Of a stretch of DNA of 64,000 nt, positions 10,265 to 24,144 are shown piece after piece; positions within the stretch are counted from its first letter, which is position 1; the number at the start of each line of letters is the position of its first letter. The notes under the pieces are model-generated. The model made no database searches and was not told the DNA's origin. It was given only the letters and a program-made list of their open reading frames with translations. Position numbers and translations under genes: made by a program. The DNA comes from Rotaria sp. Silwood1 (taxonomy: Eukaryota; Rotifera; Eurotatoria; Philodinida; Philodinidae), in NCBI GenBank assembly GCA_905250075.1, contig CAJNOP010000686.1, forward strand, positions 51,100 through 115,099. The letters run 5' to 3'.

Positions 10265-12686
10265 ATGTACAGACGATATGAAGAACGACAAGGAGGAGTT
10301 ACACGTGAATATCAGGAAGTTGATGATTCCCGTAATAGATTATCAACGACAACAGAAACAACTTATCGATCAACAATGAGTCCACGCGTTACTAACGTAC
10401 AACGATCACGTCCATTGGCTTTCGGTGGTGGTGGTGGTGTTACGACACGAATCTATCAAAATTTTCAAGCAGGCGGTGGTGGACGTGGTGGTTTTGGTCC
10501 AGGTCTTGCTTCTTTAGCAAATTTTCCTGGTGTACCAATACGTGGTTCAGGAAATGTAAGCACTGCTTTAGTTGGTCTTACTTCAACACGTCATCGAGAT
10601 AAACGTGAACTTGAACAATTAAATGATAAATTTGCACAATATATTGAAAAAGTACGATTTCTTGAAGCACAAAATCGAAAATTATCACTTGAATTAGATG
10701 CATTACGAAATCGTTCAGGACAGTATGTTTAAATTTTAAAATTAATAAATATAATATTAATTTTTTTTTTCTTTATCTAGAGGTTCATCACGTATCAAAG
10801 AAATGTATGACATTGAAATGAAAGAAGCAAGTAGATTAATTAATGTTGCAAAAGATGAAGCTGATGCTGCTAATAGAAAAGCTCAACAAGCTGAACAAGA
10901 AGTTAAACGACAACGTGCACGATATAATGAAGTAACTGGTTTAAGAGAAACTGATCGTAAGGAAATGGATGCTATTGAACGACGAATTGCTGAAAATCAA
11001 GCTGTAAGATTTTTTTTTTATTTTTGCAATCATTTTTGAATATTCTTTATAATAATAATTATTATTATTATTGAAGGATAAAATGATTAAAGTCAAATAT
11101 ACTTCATGTTAAATATTTGCACATTTCTATTATTCAGACATACGATACGATAGTGTAAATTATACAATATTAAATTTTTTTTTTTAATTCTCTTACAGTA
11201 ATTTTAATCATATATAAGTAAAAAAGACAACAATTAAATAATGAATAAGTCTAATTTTTATAATCATTTTCTATATGTTAAAGAATTTCTACCTCATAGA
11301 TAGATGTGATTAAAATGTGTGTGCAAGTTAAAATTATTTGCTGTAGAATAATAAACAAAAGAAGAAAAAAAAAAATCTACCTAGACATTCAATAGAAGTA
11401 TACTTGAATAGTTTTGTTATGATAATAAATTATTCTATGAGAACAATCACAATTTAATCAATACCTTTATTGAAATAGAAAAACAAAAAGAAGAAATTCT
11501 TTACATTTCAATGTACATAAAAAGAAAAAATTTCTTTGAATTTTTTTTTTTTTTTCTATAGCAAATAAATTTATTTCGACGTCGTATTGCTGACCTTGAA
11601 GATGAAGCACGACGATATAAAGCTGAAAGTCAACGTCTATCATCTGAAATAGCACGTATTCAACATGAAATACAAAATGAATTATTTCTTAAATCATCAT
11701 GTGATGTTGAAAAAATGGCTTTACAAGATGAATTAGCTACACTTAAACAAATACGTAAAAGATATATTTATTAATTAATTAAATAATTATATTTCATCTT
11801 TTTTTTTTTAGATGATTCTGATTTAGCTGAAATTCGTGCACGAGCTATAACAACTGATCTTGATCCAACAAAATTTTTTCGTAATGAATTAGTACAAGCT
11901 ATACGTGAAATTCGTAATGATTATGAAACTGATGTTGATAATAAACGTACTGAAATGCAAAATCGTTATTCAATTATATATAATGAATTATTTATGCGTT
12001 TAAATCGACCAGATACAAATCCAATTTATAATGAACAACAACGTCGACAAGAAGAACGTTTTCGTAGTGAAATATTACAAACACAAAATCAAAATGGTTA
12101 TTTACGAGCAAAAAATCAAGATATTAAAAATCGTATTGATGAACTTCAACGAAAACTTCAATCATTACGTGAAGATGGTGGTTTTGTACAAGGACGAGCA
12201 TCAAAAGATATTGATGAAGCACGTCGTCGATTAGAACGTGCAAATCGTCAATATGATGAAGTAACAAGTTTAAAAACATCATTAGAAAAAGAAATTAATA
12301 CATATAGAGAATTACTTGAAAGTAATATAAATATTCTTTTTTTAGTTTTTAAATTTATATTTTTTGTCCTCATAGGTCAACAGGGTCTTCGTGGATATGT
12401 TGATCGAATTGTACAAAATGCTGAACAACAAGCTTTTGATCGATCTATTGGTGATAGTAGTACTAGTGGTAGTCGTACTGGAGGATCAACAACTATTCGA
12501 CGTACAGTTTATACTACAAGTGGTGGTGGTGGTGGTGGTAGTTCAAATTATGGTTATGGAAGTGTAAGTGGTTCTGGTAGTATTAGTAATCTTGTTAATC
12601 AAACTGTACGACCATCAAGAAGTTATGAAACATTACAATCTGGTTTTCGAAGTTCATATCGTGAAAGTTCTGGTGGAAACTATTAA
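10265..12686 (+). CDS. cytoplasmic intermediate filament protein
   Basis: Five exons (10265-10722, 10781-11003, 11562-11754, 11812-12321, 12376-12686) give 564 residues. The head (1-111) is arginine/glycine rich, with glycine runs at about 54-58 and 70-80. The alpha-helical rod (about 112-461) begins with the helix initiation motif LNDKFAQYIEKVRFLEAQN and ends with the termination motif EKEINTYRELLES, both hallmarks of intermediate filaments. The tail (about 462-564) is Gly/Ser rich with SGGGGGGSS, resembling keratin tails. There is no nuclear localisation signal plus CaaX box as in lamins. No lamin-tail Ig-fold can be recognised, although many protostome cytoplasmic filaments keep one. In rotifers such proteins are expected in the intrasyncytial lamina of the integument; that role is an inference. 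The ATG is preceded by an A-rich context. Confidence 0.93.
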
Positions 12687-14847
12687 ATGATTGTTATAAG
12701 CCATTTAATGGGAATAATAAACATTTTGAACTTAAATATGTAGTCAATGAGTTTGTCGTTGGTTTTATTTAAACTATTGTGATATAACATAATAATTAAT
12801 TATAAGTTTTCGTTTTTATCTTTCTCTCATAAAAAATAAATACAATTTTATGCATAGTGATATTGACTACAATATTTGTTTGAATTAATATATATATATT
12901 GTAATGAATAAATAAACTTTTTATGTTAATAAAAAAAAAAACAGAAATTATTTGATGATGATCAATCAACATTCAAAAAAAACGTTTTTTGAAATGTGTT
13001 TAAAGATGTATCAAGTTCATTTTTAAGTGTTTTTGTTTTTTTTTCACTGAAAAAATAAAACCAAAAACATTTCAGAAGAAAGACATACTCGTCCTCTTAG
13101 CTCATCATCGCTAACATATCACATTGAATTATGACGACTGAAAGTGTGTTTGTTATTTTTATTTATGAAACAGTAATGAAAATAAATTTAATATTATTAT
13201 GAATGAAATTCTTGAATTCTTCCTTCTATGAGATATAAAAGTTAAAAATGATTTCTCTTCGCTGATCGCAAATAGTCATAATTCATTTTTTATGACTGAA
13301 TATTTTTGTTGTAACAAACTTGAGTGTATATTCTTCTTTTTTTTTTGTCCGGTGAAAAATATTATTTTATTTGCTTAGGAGAACTAAAATCCTAAAAAAT
13401 ATGTTTTTCTTTGCCACGAGCAAATACCATAGGATCATGCAAAAATCATCCTATGATTATTTGAAGAAGAATATATATATATACATCTAGATTTGAATAT
13501 AGTTGTTACAAGAAAATTTAAGTCAATTGTTCGAAGAGTCTATAAAAAAAAAACGCGAAATAAAACTTTAATTTTTTTTTTTTTACAAAATGTACACTTG
13601 ACATTTAAAGAATCAGAATTTGATGCCGTCTCTCTAAATGTGTGTATTCAGAATTTTTGTTCCAACTTGAATTTGAATCATTGAGAGTAAATCTTTAATG
13701 AAGACCAAAAAATGACGTTTGTACAGAATATTTTATGTAGTCTGTTTTTGTATTTTGTTTTAAATTACCTCAACTCAAATTTTAGAAAATTTGTTTTTAT
13801 ACACCAGTTTGTAGAACGAAGCTTATTCTACAAAAGTCCAATTTGCTTTGCTTTCAACATATCATTAGAATCTTTAAATATAGAAAATCGATAAAAAAAC
13901 GAACCATTTTGAAACCCATGATTTTGTAGAACATTAAATTCTTTACAACAATATAAAGTAAAAATTATCCTTTAGAGAAATTACGAATGAAAACTTTAAC
14001 AAATATTCTATTACATCTGTTATAAAACACATTTATCTATCATGACTATTAATCAGATGCATCATATATTGTTAATCCAATTGTTTCTCTCATTTCGATC
14101 ATCATCAAAATGTGTTATTTTAAAAAAACAAAATCTATATTTATCCTAAATCAGCTCTTCTTCAACTCATATAACTAACACTATACATAAATTTTATTTC
14201 AATGTGTCAACAAAAAAATCCAATAATTCATTCAAATATCAAGATTTAACTATACTAGAAGACAAAAACAAAAAAATTCTATATTTTTTTTCATCATCTG
14301 TTTTCAATCCAATTGATATTTATTATCATATAGAAATAATAAAAATTGATCAAATGAAAAAAATCTAATTGAAAACAAATCTAACAAGTTCCTGTTATAA
14401 ATTACACATTAATTTGCAAAAGTGACAAAATTAAATACTAAAAAAATATATCCGGTTTACAAAAAAAAAAAATTTTAGATCAGAAAAATCATGAGAGATA
14501 CTTTTTTTTATGAGTTTTCATATTTTATTTATCATGTTCTTATCAGCTGTTTTCATTCTAATTGATGATTTTTCTTTTTTTCTTTTCATCATAATTAATA
14601 TGATGTTTCATCATTTCATTTTCCAATACGAATATTAGTTATCATTTTCAATTTCAACCAATTGAACAATTTCTTTCTATTTCTCTTTCTCTCTCTCTCT
14701 CTTTTTTTTGAAAGAGACAAAAACAAGAGATAAATTGTATATTTTAATACGACGAACGATCATTTCTATTTTTCATTACGTCACTTACATATATAGTTCA
14801 ACGTTTTTTAGTATTCATTCAAAAATTTGACAAAAAAAATACAAAAC
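12687..14847. other. intergenic, no gene seen
   Basis: About 2.1 kb of AT-rich DNA between the filament gene and the homeobox gene. A cluster of AATAAA-like signals follows the filament stop (12715, 12905). A CT-rich run (ttctctttctctctctctct) near 14680-14710 precedes the homeobox gene by about 140 bp. Short reading frames at 13493-13894 show no family features and are AT-driven. Confidence 0.45.
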
Positions 14848-16176
14848 ATGATTCGTATTAAACAAGATCCTGATGCATTAGATTTAACGAATCATTCACA
14901 TTCACCTATAATTGAACATGATGATGATGATGAAGAAAATTTTTCTAATGAAGATGATACACATGATTGTATTATTCCAAAAGTATAAATCAAAAAGTTT
15001 TTTTTTTTTTTATTATGTTTATTCATTCTTTGTTTTTTTGTTTTTTAAGAAAACATCATATGATAGTGGTTTTGTTGATACAAGTGATGTAAATAATAGT
15101 TCAATTATGATTAAACAAGGTGTGTTGAACTATTTAATGAATAACCACCATAGGAATAATTCATTTTAATGTCCCATCTTGCATATCTCTCTCTCTCACC
15201 TCAAGCAATAATATTTCCCGTCAGTAGGAGGTCTCATAATTGTTAAATAGTATGAATAGAAATAATATATTGAAAATAAGAATAACTAGACACCTTTCTC
15301 TTGATCAATTAAACCCTGGAGGTTATCGTTTATTTTTTTGTCTTTTGTTTTAATAGAACAAAATCATCATCATCATTATCATAGTACTCCACTTCGTCCT
15401 CAACAAATACATAAACATATTCGTCATCCAAGTACAAGTAGTAGTGCTTGTTCATCACCAACACGTCAAGAACAATCAAATGATAAAGAATGTCGAAATA
15501 CACGGTAAGATATTAAAAAAAAAGTTTTTGATTAATTTAACAAAAAAAGTTTTTTTTTAGATTTTTAGGTAGTCGAGCTGTTTCAATTTTAAATCAATGG
15601 TTTCAATTAAATCGTGATTATCCATATCCGGATGATGAACGAACAGAACAATTAGCAAATGAAGCAGGTAAACTTTCTCAGAACAAAAAAAAGTATTATT
15701 TTCTAAAAAATACGAATTATAATTTTGATATAGGTATTACTCAAAAACAAGTTAAAAAATGGTTTGCTAATAAACGTGTACGTAGTCAAATGTGTTATAA
15801 ACCATTATATCGATCTCGAAAAGTAAAAAAACCAAAAACCTTAAATTTTTTTATTCACATTTTAATCTTTCTATAGACTCGAAATTCAACATCTACTATT
15901 CCTGAACGACATTCACAAACAAATTATAATTATATTATTAATCATAATAATATTGCAACAACATCAACAAATCCAATGTTATTCAATCCAATGGCAACAT
16001 CAATGATGATGTTTATGATGCAACAACATTTTTTAACAACAATGATGACTACTGGATTTCCTCAACCATCAATTGCACCACCACTACCACCGCCATTACC
16101 GCCACCACCACCACCACCACCAACATCAAATGTACGAAAACCAAATGTTGATCGAATTACTCGTTTTTGGTTATAA
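14848..16176 (+). CDS. TALE-class homeodomain transcription factor, divergent
   Basis: Six exons (14848-14982, 15050-15119, 15357-15504, 15561-15667, 15734-15822, 15877-16176) encode 282 residues. The N terminus is acidic (EHDDDDEEN), followed by His- and Ser-rich linkers. The homeodomain lies at about residues 122-178. It has the three-extra-residue loop with the invariant PYP (RDYPYPDDE) and a recognition helix QVKKWFANKRVR. The segment from the helix-1 Leu/Trp to WFANKR has the same length as in TALE proteins, and residue 50 is Ala as in Iroquois. No Meis, PBC, TGIF or Iro-box motif is seen, so the family within TALE is open; spiralian-specific TALE expansions are a reasonable candidate. 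The C terminus has Met/Gln- and Pro-rich stretches (PPPPPPPP) typical of transactivation regions. The protein is expected to be nuclear and DNA binding. The homeodomain is split by an intron after the NEAG codons. Confidence 0.88.
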
Positions 16177-18698
16177 GAAAACAAAAAAATGAACATCATT
16201 CCGACAGACAATGAGAAATGACACTCTCAATAATACGCGGGCATTTATTTGTTTCATATGCAATGTATTTTGTTTCGTTTTTCTGTCTTCTTTATGCTTA
16301 ATTCTTTTTGTTTTCGCATTGCAACAAAATGTGCATATGTGAGAGTGTATTTTTTTTTTCGATTTTTATCTATTAAAACTATAAAAAAATTCAACTGATT
16401 CTTATTGATTGAGTTTTAGTCGAATCGAACAAGATTTAGGATTATAGTCAAGGCCCGAGCGAAGGATCAAATATTAGGGAGGAGTGTTTGGCAGATTGGG
16501 AGGGTGTACATCCTCTTAAACCGCCCCGCTCGCGCGGAGTCTGATTATAGTTTATGTGAAAGTTGTAATATTTCAGAAGACAAGTTATTCTGCCCATTTA
16601 GATATTTTGTTGGAATTATAGACACAACGCATATTTTATAATAACTACAAAGTTTGAAGAGTTAACTCGATTTTTCGGAATGGTTTTGTCTTTGAATACG
16701 CTCGACGAAATACTGAGCGAAGTAGTTTTGAAAATGTCACGGTTTAGTAAAATTATTATTGTTAGAAATAGATTTTTATGAAAGAATGTTCGCTATAACT
16801 AAGTTCTAAAAAATTTCGAAGTTATATTTGAAAAGAATACAAAATTCTGATTCTTACCGAATGTTTTTGAAATTACTTTTCGATTTATTTGTTATTAATA
16901 TTTTTATTTTAAGTACATATTATATGTGTTTTTAGTTAAAAATAATCGATAATTTTCTTAGACAACACTTAAGGTATGTTTATTTGGTGTTAATTGAGAA
17001 AAACATTCGATCGAAAAGATAAAAAGCATTATTCATATTGCACAGGTAGGGATCCGTATTTTTTTTTCTTGTTCTTCCTCTCTCTCTCGAGAGAGAACCG
17101 TTGTCTTCTTTGATGTTTTTTCAATACTATCGAATGGTCTGGCCACTTTGTCGTTCGATTCCAATCGATATGTCATTTCCCACTATGTTTCAATTCATAT
17201 TACCTATATTTATGCGACAAGTCATTTTTATTTTTTTGAATATATACAAGCATGAAACAGACCGCTTCCCACTATGACGTCTATTGTTCGCACGTACACT
17301 ATTAGTTGCTCGTCTCATATATATATATATAGAATAATTATCCAATAGCCAACCTTCATTTCTCACCTAGCACATAGATTATCTATCGATTTGATCATTA
17401 TTTGTATGTTATTGTGTAAAAAGGTAAAAGAGCATTCATACCGAAAATATGTTCGATTTAGATCTATATGTTCGATAAAGATATGTTTAAATTATCTTCA
17501 CAAGAAAGATATGTATGTACATATAATAGAATTAAATAAGATTAAAGAAAATTAAAGTATATTTTTTGTAATGAAATGAAAATTTATGATTAGAAAATTA
17601 TATTCTATCATTATTGATGAAAAAGCATCAATTAAAGATGAGAGTTATTCAAGTAATTTAATTCCGATATTTCAATTATGAAGAATAAATTGATCGTTTG
17701 TTTAATAGATTATGTAATCATATATAACAATCTTCAACTATTTTAATTGATGACATGATGTTATGTAGTTCAATAATCTCTCATTAAACAAATTAGGAAT
17801 GATCTTTTTAAATTGATATAATATAAGACTAGATAACTGAACAATTTGATATCTTAATCTTATACAACAGTTGAATATTCATACAAAGAGGAAAACCTTT
17901 TTGAATATAATTGAGATCGTATTTACTTGCACAATTTCACCTCTCTAATATTGAATAACCCATAATATTCGAAAAACGAAGTGTTTTATCAAATCTATAT
18001 CCAGATGAACATAAGAAACCAAATGGAGTTTTTCTATTTCTCGGCTTTTTAAAAATAATGTATGGAAATACAACAGATATCTCATGAATATTAGTGCCTA
18101 TTTGATCTTACAAGGAGGAGACTCGTAACTAATTAATCGCTTTCGAGTCAAAACACTATGTGCATCATGTGAAACCTAGACAACGATGTGTTGTGGAAAA
18201 GTTTCGGATCATTTCGTTGTTTCTATTCTAAGACACAGGTTTTTTCTGAAAGATCTATAGAGATCCGTTAAAAACATCCTAAAAATGTAGTATCTTAGCA
18301 ATAATAAGTTAAGGACTTGAACTCTTAAGAATATTCTTAGCTCATGAAGTTGCGAGACTTTCTTCGTCAGATTACTCTAAAAATTTGTTATGTTGATCTG
18401 TAAGTCCTAATTTACATAGCTCTTATTTCTAAGATCATCGTTTTTACTATTATTCTACTAGATCAACATAGTGTTCTACTTGAGATCGGTTATCGCTGTC
18501 ATCACATTATATCCCTATTCAAAACAAATTTTTTCTCTTTTATAGATAACATTTAAATATGAGTTTATAGCAAAATTGAATTTGAGTTATAAATGATAAT
18601 TGATTAGTATATTTACATTCGTATGAATGATTCTAATAAACACACATAAAAAAAAAATTTAGAAACATAGTCAATATTATTTGTCTTTTTTTTGTTTT
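16177..18698. other. intergenic, mostly featureless
   Basis: About 2.5 kb without a convincing gene. A short GC-richer foldback lies at 16436-16556, and a palindromic ctctctctctcgagagagaa hairpin is near 17075-17096. The remainder is AT-rich with no conserved coding signal on either strand. Confidence 0.45.
16436..16556. repeat. short foldback (about 120 bp)
   Basis: The left end attatagtcaaggcccgagcg pairs imperfectly with the right end cgctcgcgcggagtctgattatag. The centre is relatively GC-rich. It looks like a degraded MITE; no target duplication is evident. Confidence 0.4.
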
Positions 18699-19275
18699 TC
18701 AATTATCTTGTAATTCTGAAACAAGTTGTCTATATCGTGGATCATCAACTGCAGTTGTTTGTATATGTTTTTGTCGTCGTTGTGCACTTATTTTACGTAA
18801 TTCTATTCCATGTTTATATTTAAAAAGTTTTGATGAATGTGGTGCATGTAAAATTTCTAACATAACTGGTTGTATATGTAAAAATTTTTGTTTAATTTTT
18901 TCATCAGTTATAATAGGATTTTCATCTTTTTGAATTTCAAATGAATCTTGTGAAAATGAAGAACTATCACTTGAAAATATACTTGGTAAAAATATATGAC
19001 TTGTACGAGTTTTATTTATTGTTTCTTTATTCCATCTTGTTCGACATGTATCACGATATGATTTATCTAAATTAAACCATTGATATCGTTTTGATAAATG
19101 TCCATGTGCAAATAAATGATCATATGCATGACGACGTCGTATTGTATCACGATTAAAACATTGAAGTTGATCTAATTTATGATCTATTTCACGACGATAT
19201 TCATTTTCAGATTTAATTAATAATTGAGTATATAAACTTGGAAGTCGATTAACACTTGATAATTTACTTCTCTTA
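18699..19275 (-). CDS. unrecognised protein, 3' terminal exon
   Basis: A 191-codon open frame on the minus strand ends at 18699. It follows a strong acceptor (T-rich tract, ttttgttttctaatag) and starts one base before codon AAG, so the true start is on an upstream exon that I could not find. The product is basic and charged, rich in Arg, Lys, Asp and Ser. It includes EYRREIDHKLDQLQCFNRD, a HLSKRYQWFNLDKSY patch, a serine-rich stretch (FSSDSSSFSQDSF) and a C-terminal RRQKHIQTTAVDDPRYRQL. There is no signal peptide or membrane segment. Codon use (A/T-ending codons, CGA/CGT arginine) matches the verified genes nearby, which supports real coding. The family is not recognised. The neighbourhood gives no functional clue. 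Confidence 0.6.
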
Positions 19276-19574
19276 CTATTAGAAAACAAAAATAAACTAA
19301 ATATTTTTGTGTTTTTAAATGATTATCTATTCTATTGAATATTCATATAAACTTTTCATTTACATGAATTATATTATTATGAAATTTTAGATGTGTAATT
19401 TCACTATTGAGAAAAGAATCGATCAGTAAAAAAAGCTGTTAGCACAATCCCTTGTTGGATTAATAATGTGAAACACGATGGATGTATTGTTATTAGTTTA
19501 ATGGAAATCGTTTTGTTCCATTTCTTTGCGATACATTTGTAAGCTAACCCTTTATGTAATGCTTTAGAACTGCA

Positions 19575-19735
19575 GTTTCTCTGTCACGATCTCTGACGGA
19601 TACCAGGCCCTGTCTGTCACGGTCTGTGATGGGTTCCAGGCCTGTCTGTGATGGGTCCCGGGCCTGTCTGTCACGGTCAGTGATGGTCCCCAAAACCTGT
19701 CTGTGACGGGCCACGTGAGTGTCTGTGGGGGGGAT
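19575..19735. repeat. GC-rich degenerate tandem repeat
   Basis: About five copies of a variable 22-35 bp unit built around ctgtctgtcacggtctgtgatgg and ccaggcctg. The stretch is markedly GC-richer than its surroundings. A reading frame through it merely translates the repeat (TDRDRQ-type peptide) and is not regarded as a gene. Confidence 0.7.
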
Positions 19736-22700
19736 CCAAATTTCTACCCCTAAACGCTTCAACACTCCTTTCAGATCGTGTTTAACAAAATGAACTTATG
19801 AGAGAAGTACTTGGACTAATAGTTCAAAACAGTTTATTGTTTATAGTCTATTCTTTAAAATTGAGAAAACGTTTTACTAATATCGAAAGAGAGAAATTTT
19901 GAATTCAGAATTCTGTAGCTAGTGATCATATTTTCTATATTCAATATTTGAAAAAAAGATGTTTTTATTTTTATCTTAAAGATTTCTTAGATCATCAATA
20001 TCAACATTTTTGTTATTTTCTTCGTTTCATAGTGTCCTACTTACAGATGTAAAAGATTATAGTTGTTTTTTCTCGAGTTTGATTTAAGTCTTGAAAAAAT
20101 TTTTTTATGATGTTTTCGGACAAAATATTCTTGTTTTTTTATTGAACTCTAACAAGGGAAGATTTTCAACTGATTGGTCGGTATCACACTGAGTATGACC
20201 ATAGGAATTTTCTCTATATCTTCATACACTAGTTTTCTAGAAGACTGGTAATAGACAATTTCAAATTATCAAAGAACCTACTTTTGACTCTTGTTTCTTG
20301 AATATCTCTTGAAACTATCATGGTAAAAGATTGAAATTTTTAGAATAAACTGTTCACTATAGTCTCATATTTAATGCGATTTGAGAGTACCTGATTACAA
20401 ATTGTTTTTTTGGGGGGGGGAGTGGGAAGATGTTAATTTTATCAATATGAGTCAGAATAAAATTATCAGTTTATTTTTGTGCGAGGAAATTCTTGATTTA
20501 CAATATAAAAAGACAAGAAACTATTGAATCAAATTGTACGTATTGGTTTTTTTTTTTCGTTTGATACAGTAGTTTTTATGATATAACAATACATATGAAC
20601 TTTTTCTTTCTGAATTATTATATTAAGTGACTCGATTATTTTCCCAAGATCAATAAAATAAAAAAAAACTGTTTTTTTTTACTTACGAATTCATTTTCTT
20701 GAAATATAATTGACTTTTTTCTTTTCAATCTTTCGATAAAATGAGAAGTTGAAAAAACAGAACCGAAAATGATTGTTCGTCAAATCAATATTTTTTAATA
20801 CTTCAATTTCATCTTATATTTACTAAGAGAGAACAAGAAAACGACATATTTTATAACCGATCAAACAACATATTTAAATGAAAAAAAAACAACATTTTAC
20901 ATAATCAAGAAAATCATTAGATCCTCGAATCATTCGAAAGGCAAAAGAAAAAGAAGAAGAGAAACTTGTTACAAAAAAAACAAGAATAACAACAGAAAAG
21001 CAAAGTCAATTTATTTAAAAAAAAAATTAACATATTCTTATTTTATTTTTAATAGAATATATTTTGAAAATTTTTATAATACAAAAAAAAAGATCATCAT
21101 GCTAAATATAACAATGATATTTATTCATTTTAAAAAATTTTAATTTCTTACTTATAATAGGATGTATTAATAAAATTCTTTTCTTATTAGAATAATTTTT
21201 TTTTTCGGGTACATTTAAATATCGATTTTAACAAACACAATTATTTATGACGCACGTAGACGGGTTCCGAAAACTCTTGAAAAAAATATTGTAACTCATA
21301 TGGTTCAAACTATGAATAGAGACGTACAACATGGTAATCAAAACATGATATCATGATTGAATATATTGCTATAGTTACGAATATAAATTATTTTGAAAGT
21401 ATTTAAGTGCAAATCTTGTACAAATGGACAGGTGGAATAAAAAAACAAAAATATTTCTTCATAAAAACTTTGGTTTTTATCATAGTGAATTAAATCTATT
21501 CGATAACAATGATTAAATAAATATATTTGATAGTTAATCTTAATTAGAAAAATGAAATTCAAAATATTATATTTACAATTATGTCTATGAAATATTAAAC
21601 ATTCATTAATTCTTTTTCTACATATTTTTCAAATAATTGAGTTTTTTTTTCGAACTTTTTATATTTATAATTTTTCTTTATATCTATTTGCTTTACAGGT
21701 AACAAGTGAAATTCAATGCCTAGATAAATATGAAATTATCAACTATAGTTTTCTTAACAGCTACATTTAACATGAAAATTATTTCTTTCATATATGTGCC
21801 AAAATGATTCGTTACCAACGAAGCTTTATCAAATTGAAAAACTAATATTTTGACATAATCAGCTTCTTTATAAATATCCTAAAATAATCACAACGCTAGA
21901 GACTTTAGTTCAGAGCATATTTATTAGTAAAAAAACAATCTAGCGTTAGGGACATTCCACTTTTATTTTGTGCAATTTATAAGTCTGTATTCAAATTTTT
22001 TAAATAAATATGCAAGTGAAAAAAGAGTTTTTATAACCAAATTAAGAATCTTTAAATGATAGTGCAGTCTTCCTGAAAATTCCATTATAGATGTGATTCA
22101 TACTATAGAATCTATTCTGAGGTTGTCGAATTTTTTTTTTAATAATGTCGTTCATGATTTACTAATCGACATCAATGTTTTAAATATGTCAAAAGAAAAC
22201 AACCAAGAGCATTGTCATCATCATTAAAACATCGTTCCATAGAAACAAGATAAACAAAATTAAATTACAAATTGTTGAAAAATAGAAATATTTTCTTCTT
22301 TCTTTAAGATTTATGCAAATATTCATTCTTGAAAGAAGAACCTCAAATACATGAATTTTTGTTACTACACTTATGAAAAACAAATAATATAGTCATATCT
22401 ATCATTTTCATTGTCATGAATTTTGACAACAGCAAAATAAAATCTTGTCATTCAATGAACAAATAGTAGAACCAAATGATTCACAATAGTCTTTTGTAAA
22501 ATTACTCAATTAAATTATAATGTGTTAGTTCGTTATATATTTTAGTCATTTTGTTTTTGTTTGTTGAGTTTTCTCTCTTCTTATGTTTATCAAAGTTTGA
22601 TTTATTACTTAACCAAATCCGTTATTAAACATACAAGTTTGAATAACAATCATTCATATTTATTATTATGAGTTCGATAAACATTATATTATTTACTTCA

Positions 22701-24144
22701 ATATAAAACTAGGTAGCCGAGATGTCTATCGCGGTACCAATTATATTTTTAAGAACATTGCAAAACTGCAAAAATGTGCACGGAATTTGAGTGTTCAAAA
22801 TTGTCACAATGAGAAAGACTTATCGGATTATCCTACAGAGAAAGATATTTATACCACAAAAATTATCTATGTAGATTAAAAGAACAGAAGAAGAAAGACA
22901 TATATCGAAATGATATCGTATCAGTGCATAATCGCTTGTAACAGTGATTTCTGTATTAATAATTTATTTCAGAGAATGATATGACCATTCTGCATTATTA
23001 ATCTTGTCGCAACCAATAAGATAACACAATTTTTTAAACGAAATCAACAGATCAACTTTAGAGATATTCAAATTTTCCTATAGTAAAATGACTATTTGCT
23101 GACCTTGTACATGTTTTTTCCTTTTGTAAGAGTTTTCCATTGAATTTTTCGTTATGTTTAAGGTCATAAGAGATTTCTTGTGTCTTCACTAATTTGAATG
23201 TTGAATTAAGATCTTATATTTAATAAAGAAGTTCGATGGCACAGACAGATGACAAAAAGAATATTTAAAAAACATCATTCTTCTTAAATAATCAAGAACT
23301 CGTTACATTTGTTTTATTAAAAGAGTAGAAGAAAAAAAGACGTGGTACATAGTGTTCAAGACGAAAATAATGTTATACAGCTAATCTTATCGAATTTCAT
23401 CAAAAACGTTTTTGATTGATTTGATCGAATTTACGGAACAGAAAACCATGACAACGATTGGTCTGATATCGAGCACATGATATGCTAATTTTTTAAAGAT
23501 ATTCGATAATTATATGAATGAGAACCTGTTCATTTGTTACCGTTTATTTGAGCTGAAAAAGCTTATAAGCTGCACTATGAGATGGAGCCTGTTTTAAGAA
23601 ACGTTCCACGAAAAAACCAAATATTTTTGAATATCGAAAAACTTGAGGGTCAACCGAATTTGAATTTGCCTCCCTAGGAATTTCAGGCCTTATCTACTTT
23701 AGATGAATCTAAAATATTACGGTCTAAAGATTTACCTCTAGTTCTCTAAGACTGTTTGAACATAGACATCTGCGAAAATAGTGCAAAAACGTGTAAAAAA
23801 TTGACCTAGACTTTTTTGAAATTTTTCGGTCGCAAATTTTTCATTATCCAAAGTGAATCATATACCAATCAATAGAGCTTGACTTACTCTACAAAACTAT
23901 ATATATATGGCATTTCTCTATGATCTCAATTTAGAATCGAAAAACTTTAAAAACAGTGCTTTTTCGGCATGTGAAATTTGGTTCGTTTTTCAGTATTTCA
24001 ATCTTATGTCTAGGAGAGAAACAAATCACCAAAAGAACTTTTATATTGCTTTGTAGCCCATTCAATTTTGAATCTAATCATATATTAGACATTCTTTTAA
24101 AATGTTCGAGCAGTGAGATTGTCGGGCTTGAATATCAGCTACTG
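19736..24144. other. gene-poor AT-rich stretch
   Basis: No exon-like sequence was recognised on either strand. A poly-G run (10 G) occurs near 20412. The rest is A/T-rich single-copy-looking DNA with scattered poly-T and poly-A. Confidence 0.4.

Noticed and set aside
10116-10379. Alternative frame overlapping the start of the filament gene
   Set aside because: Shadow of the filament head-domain exon; no homology.
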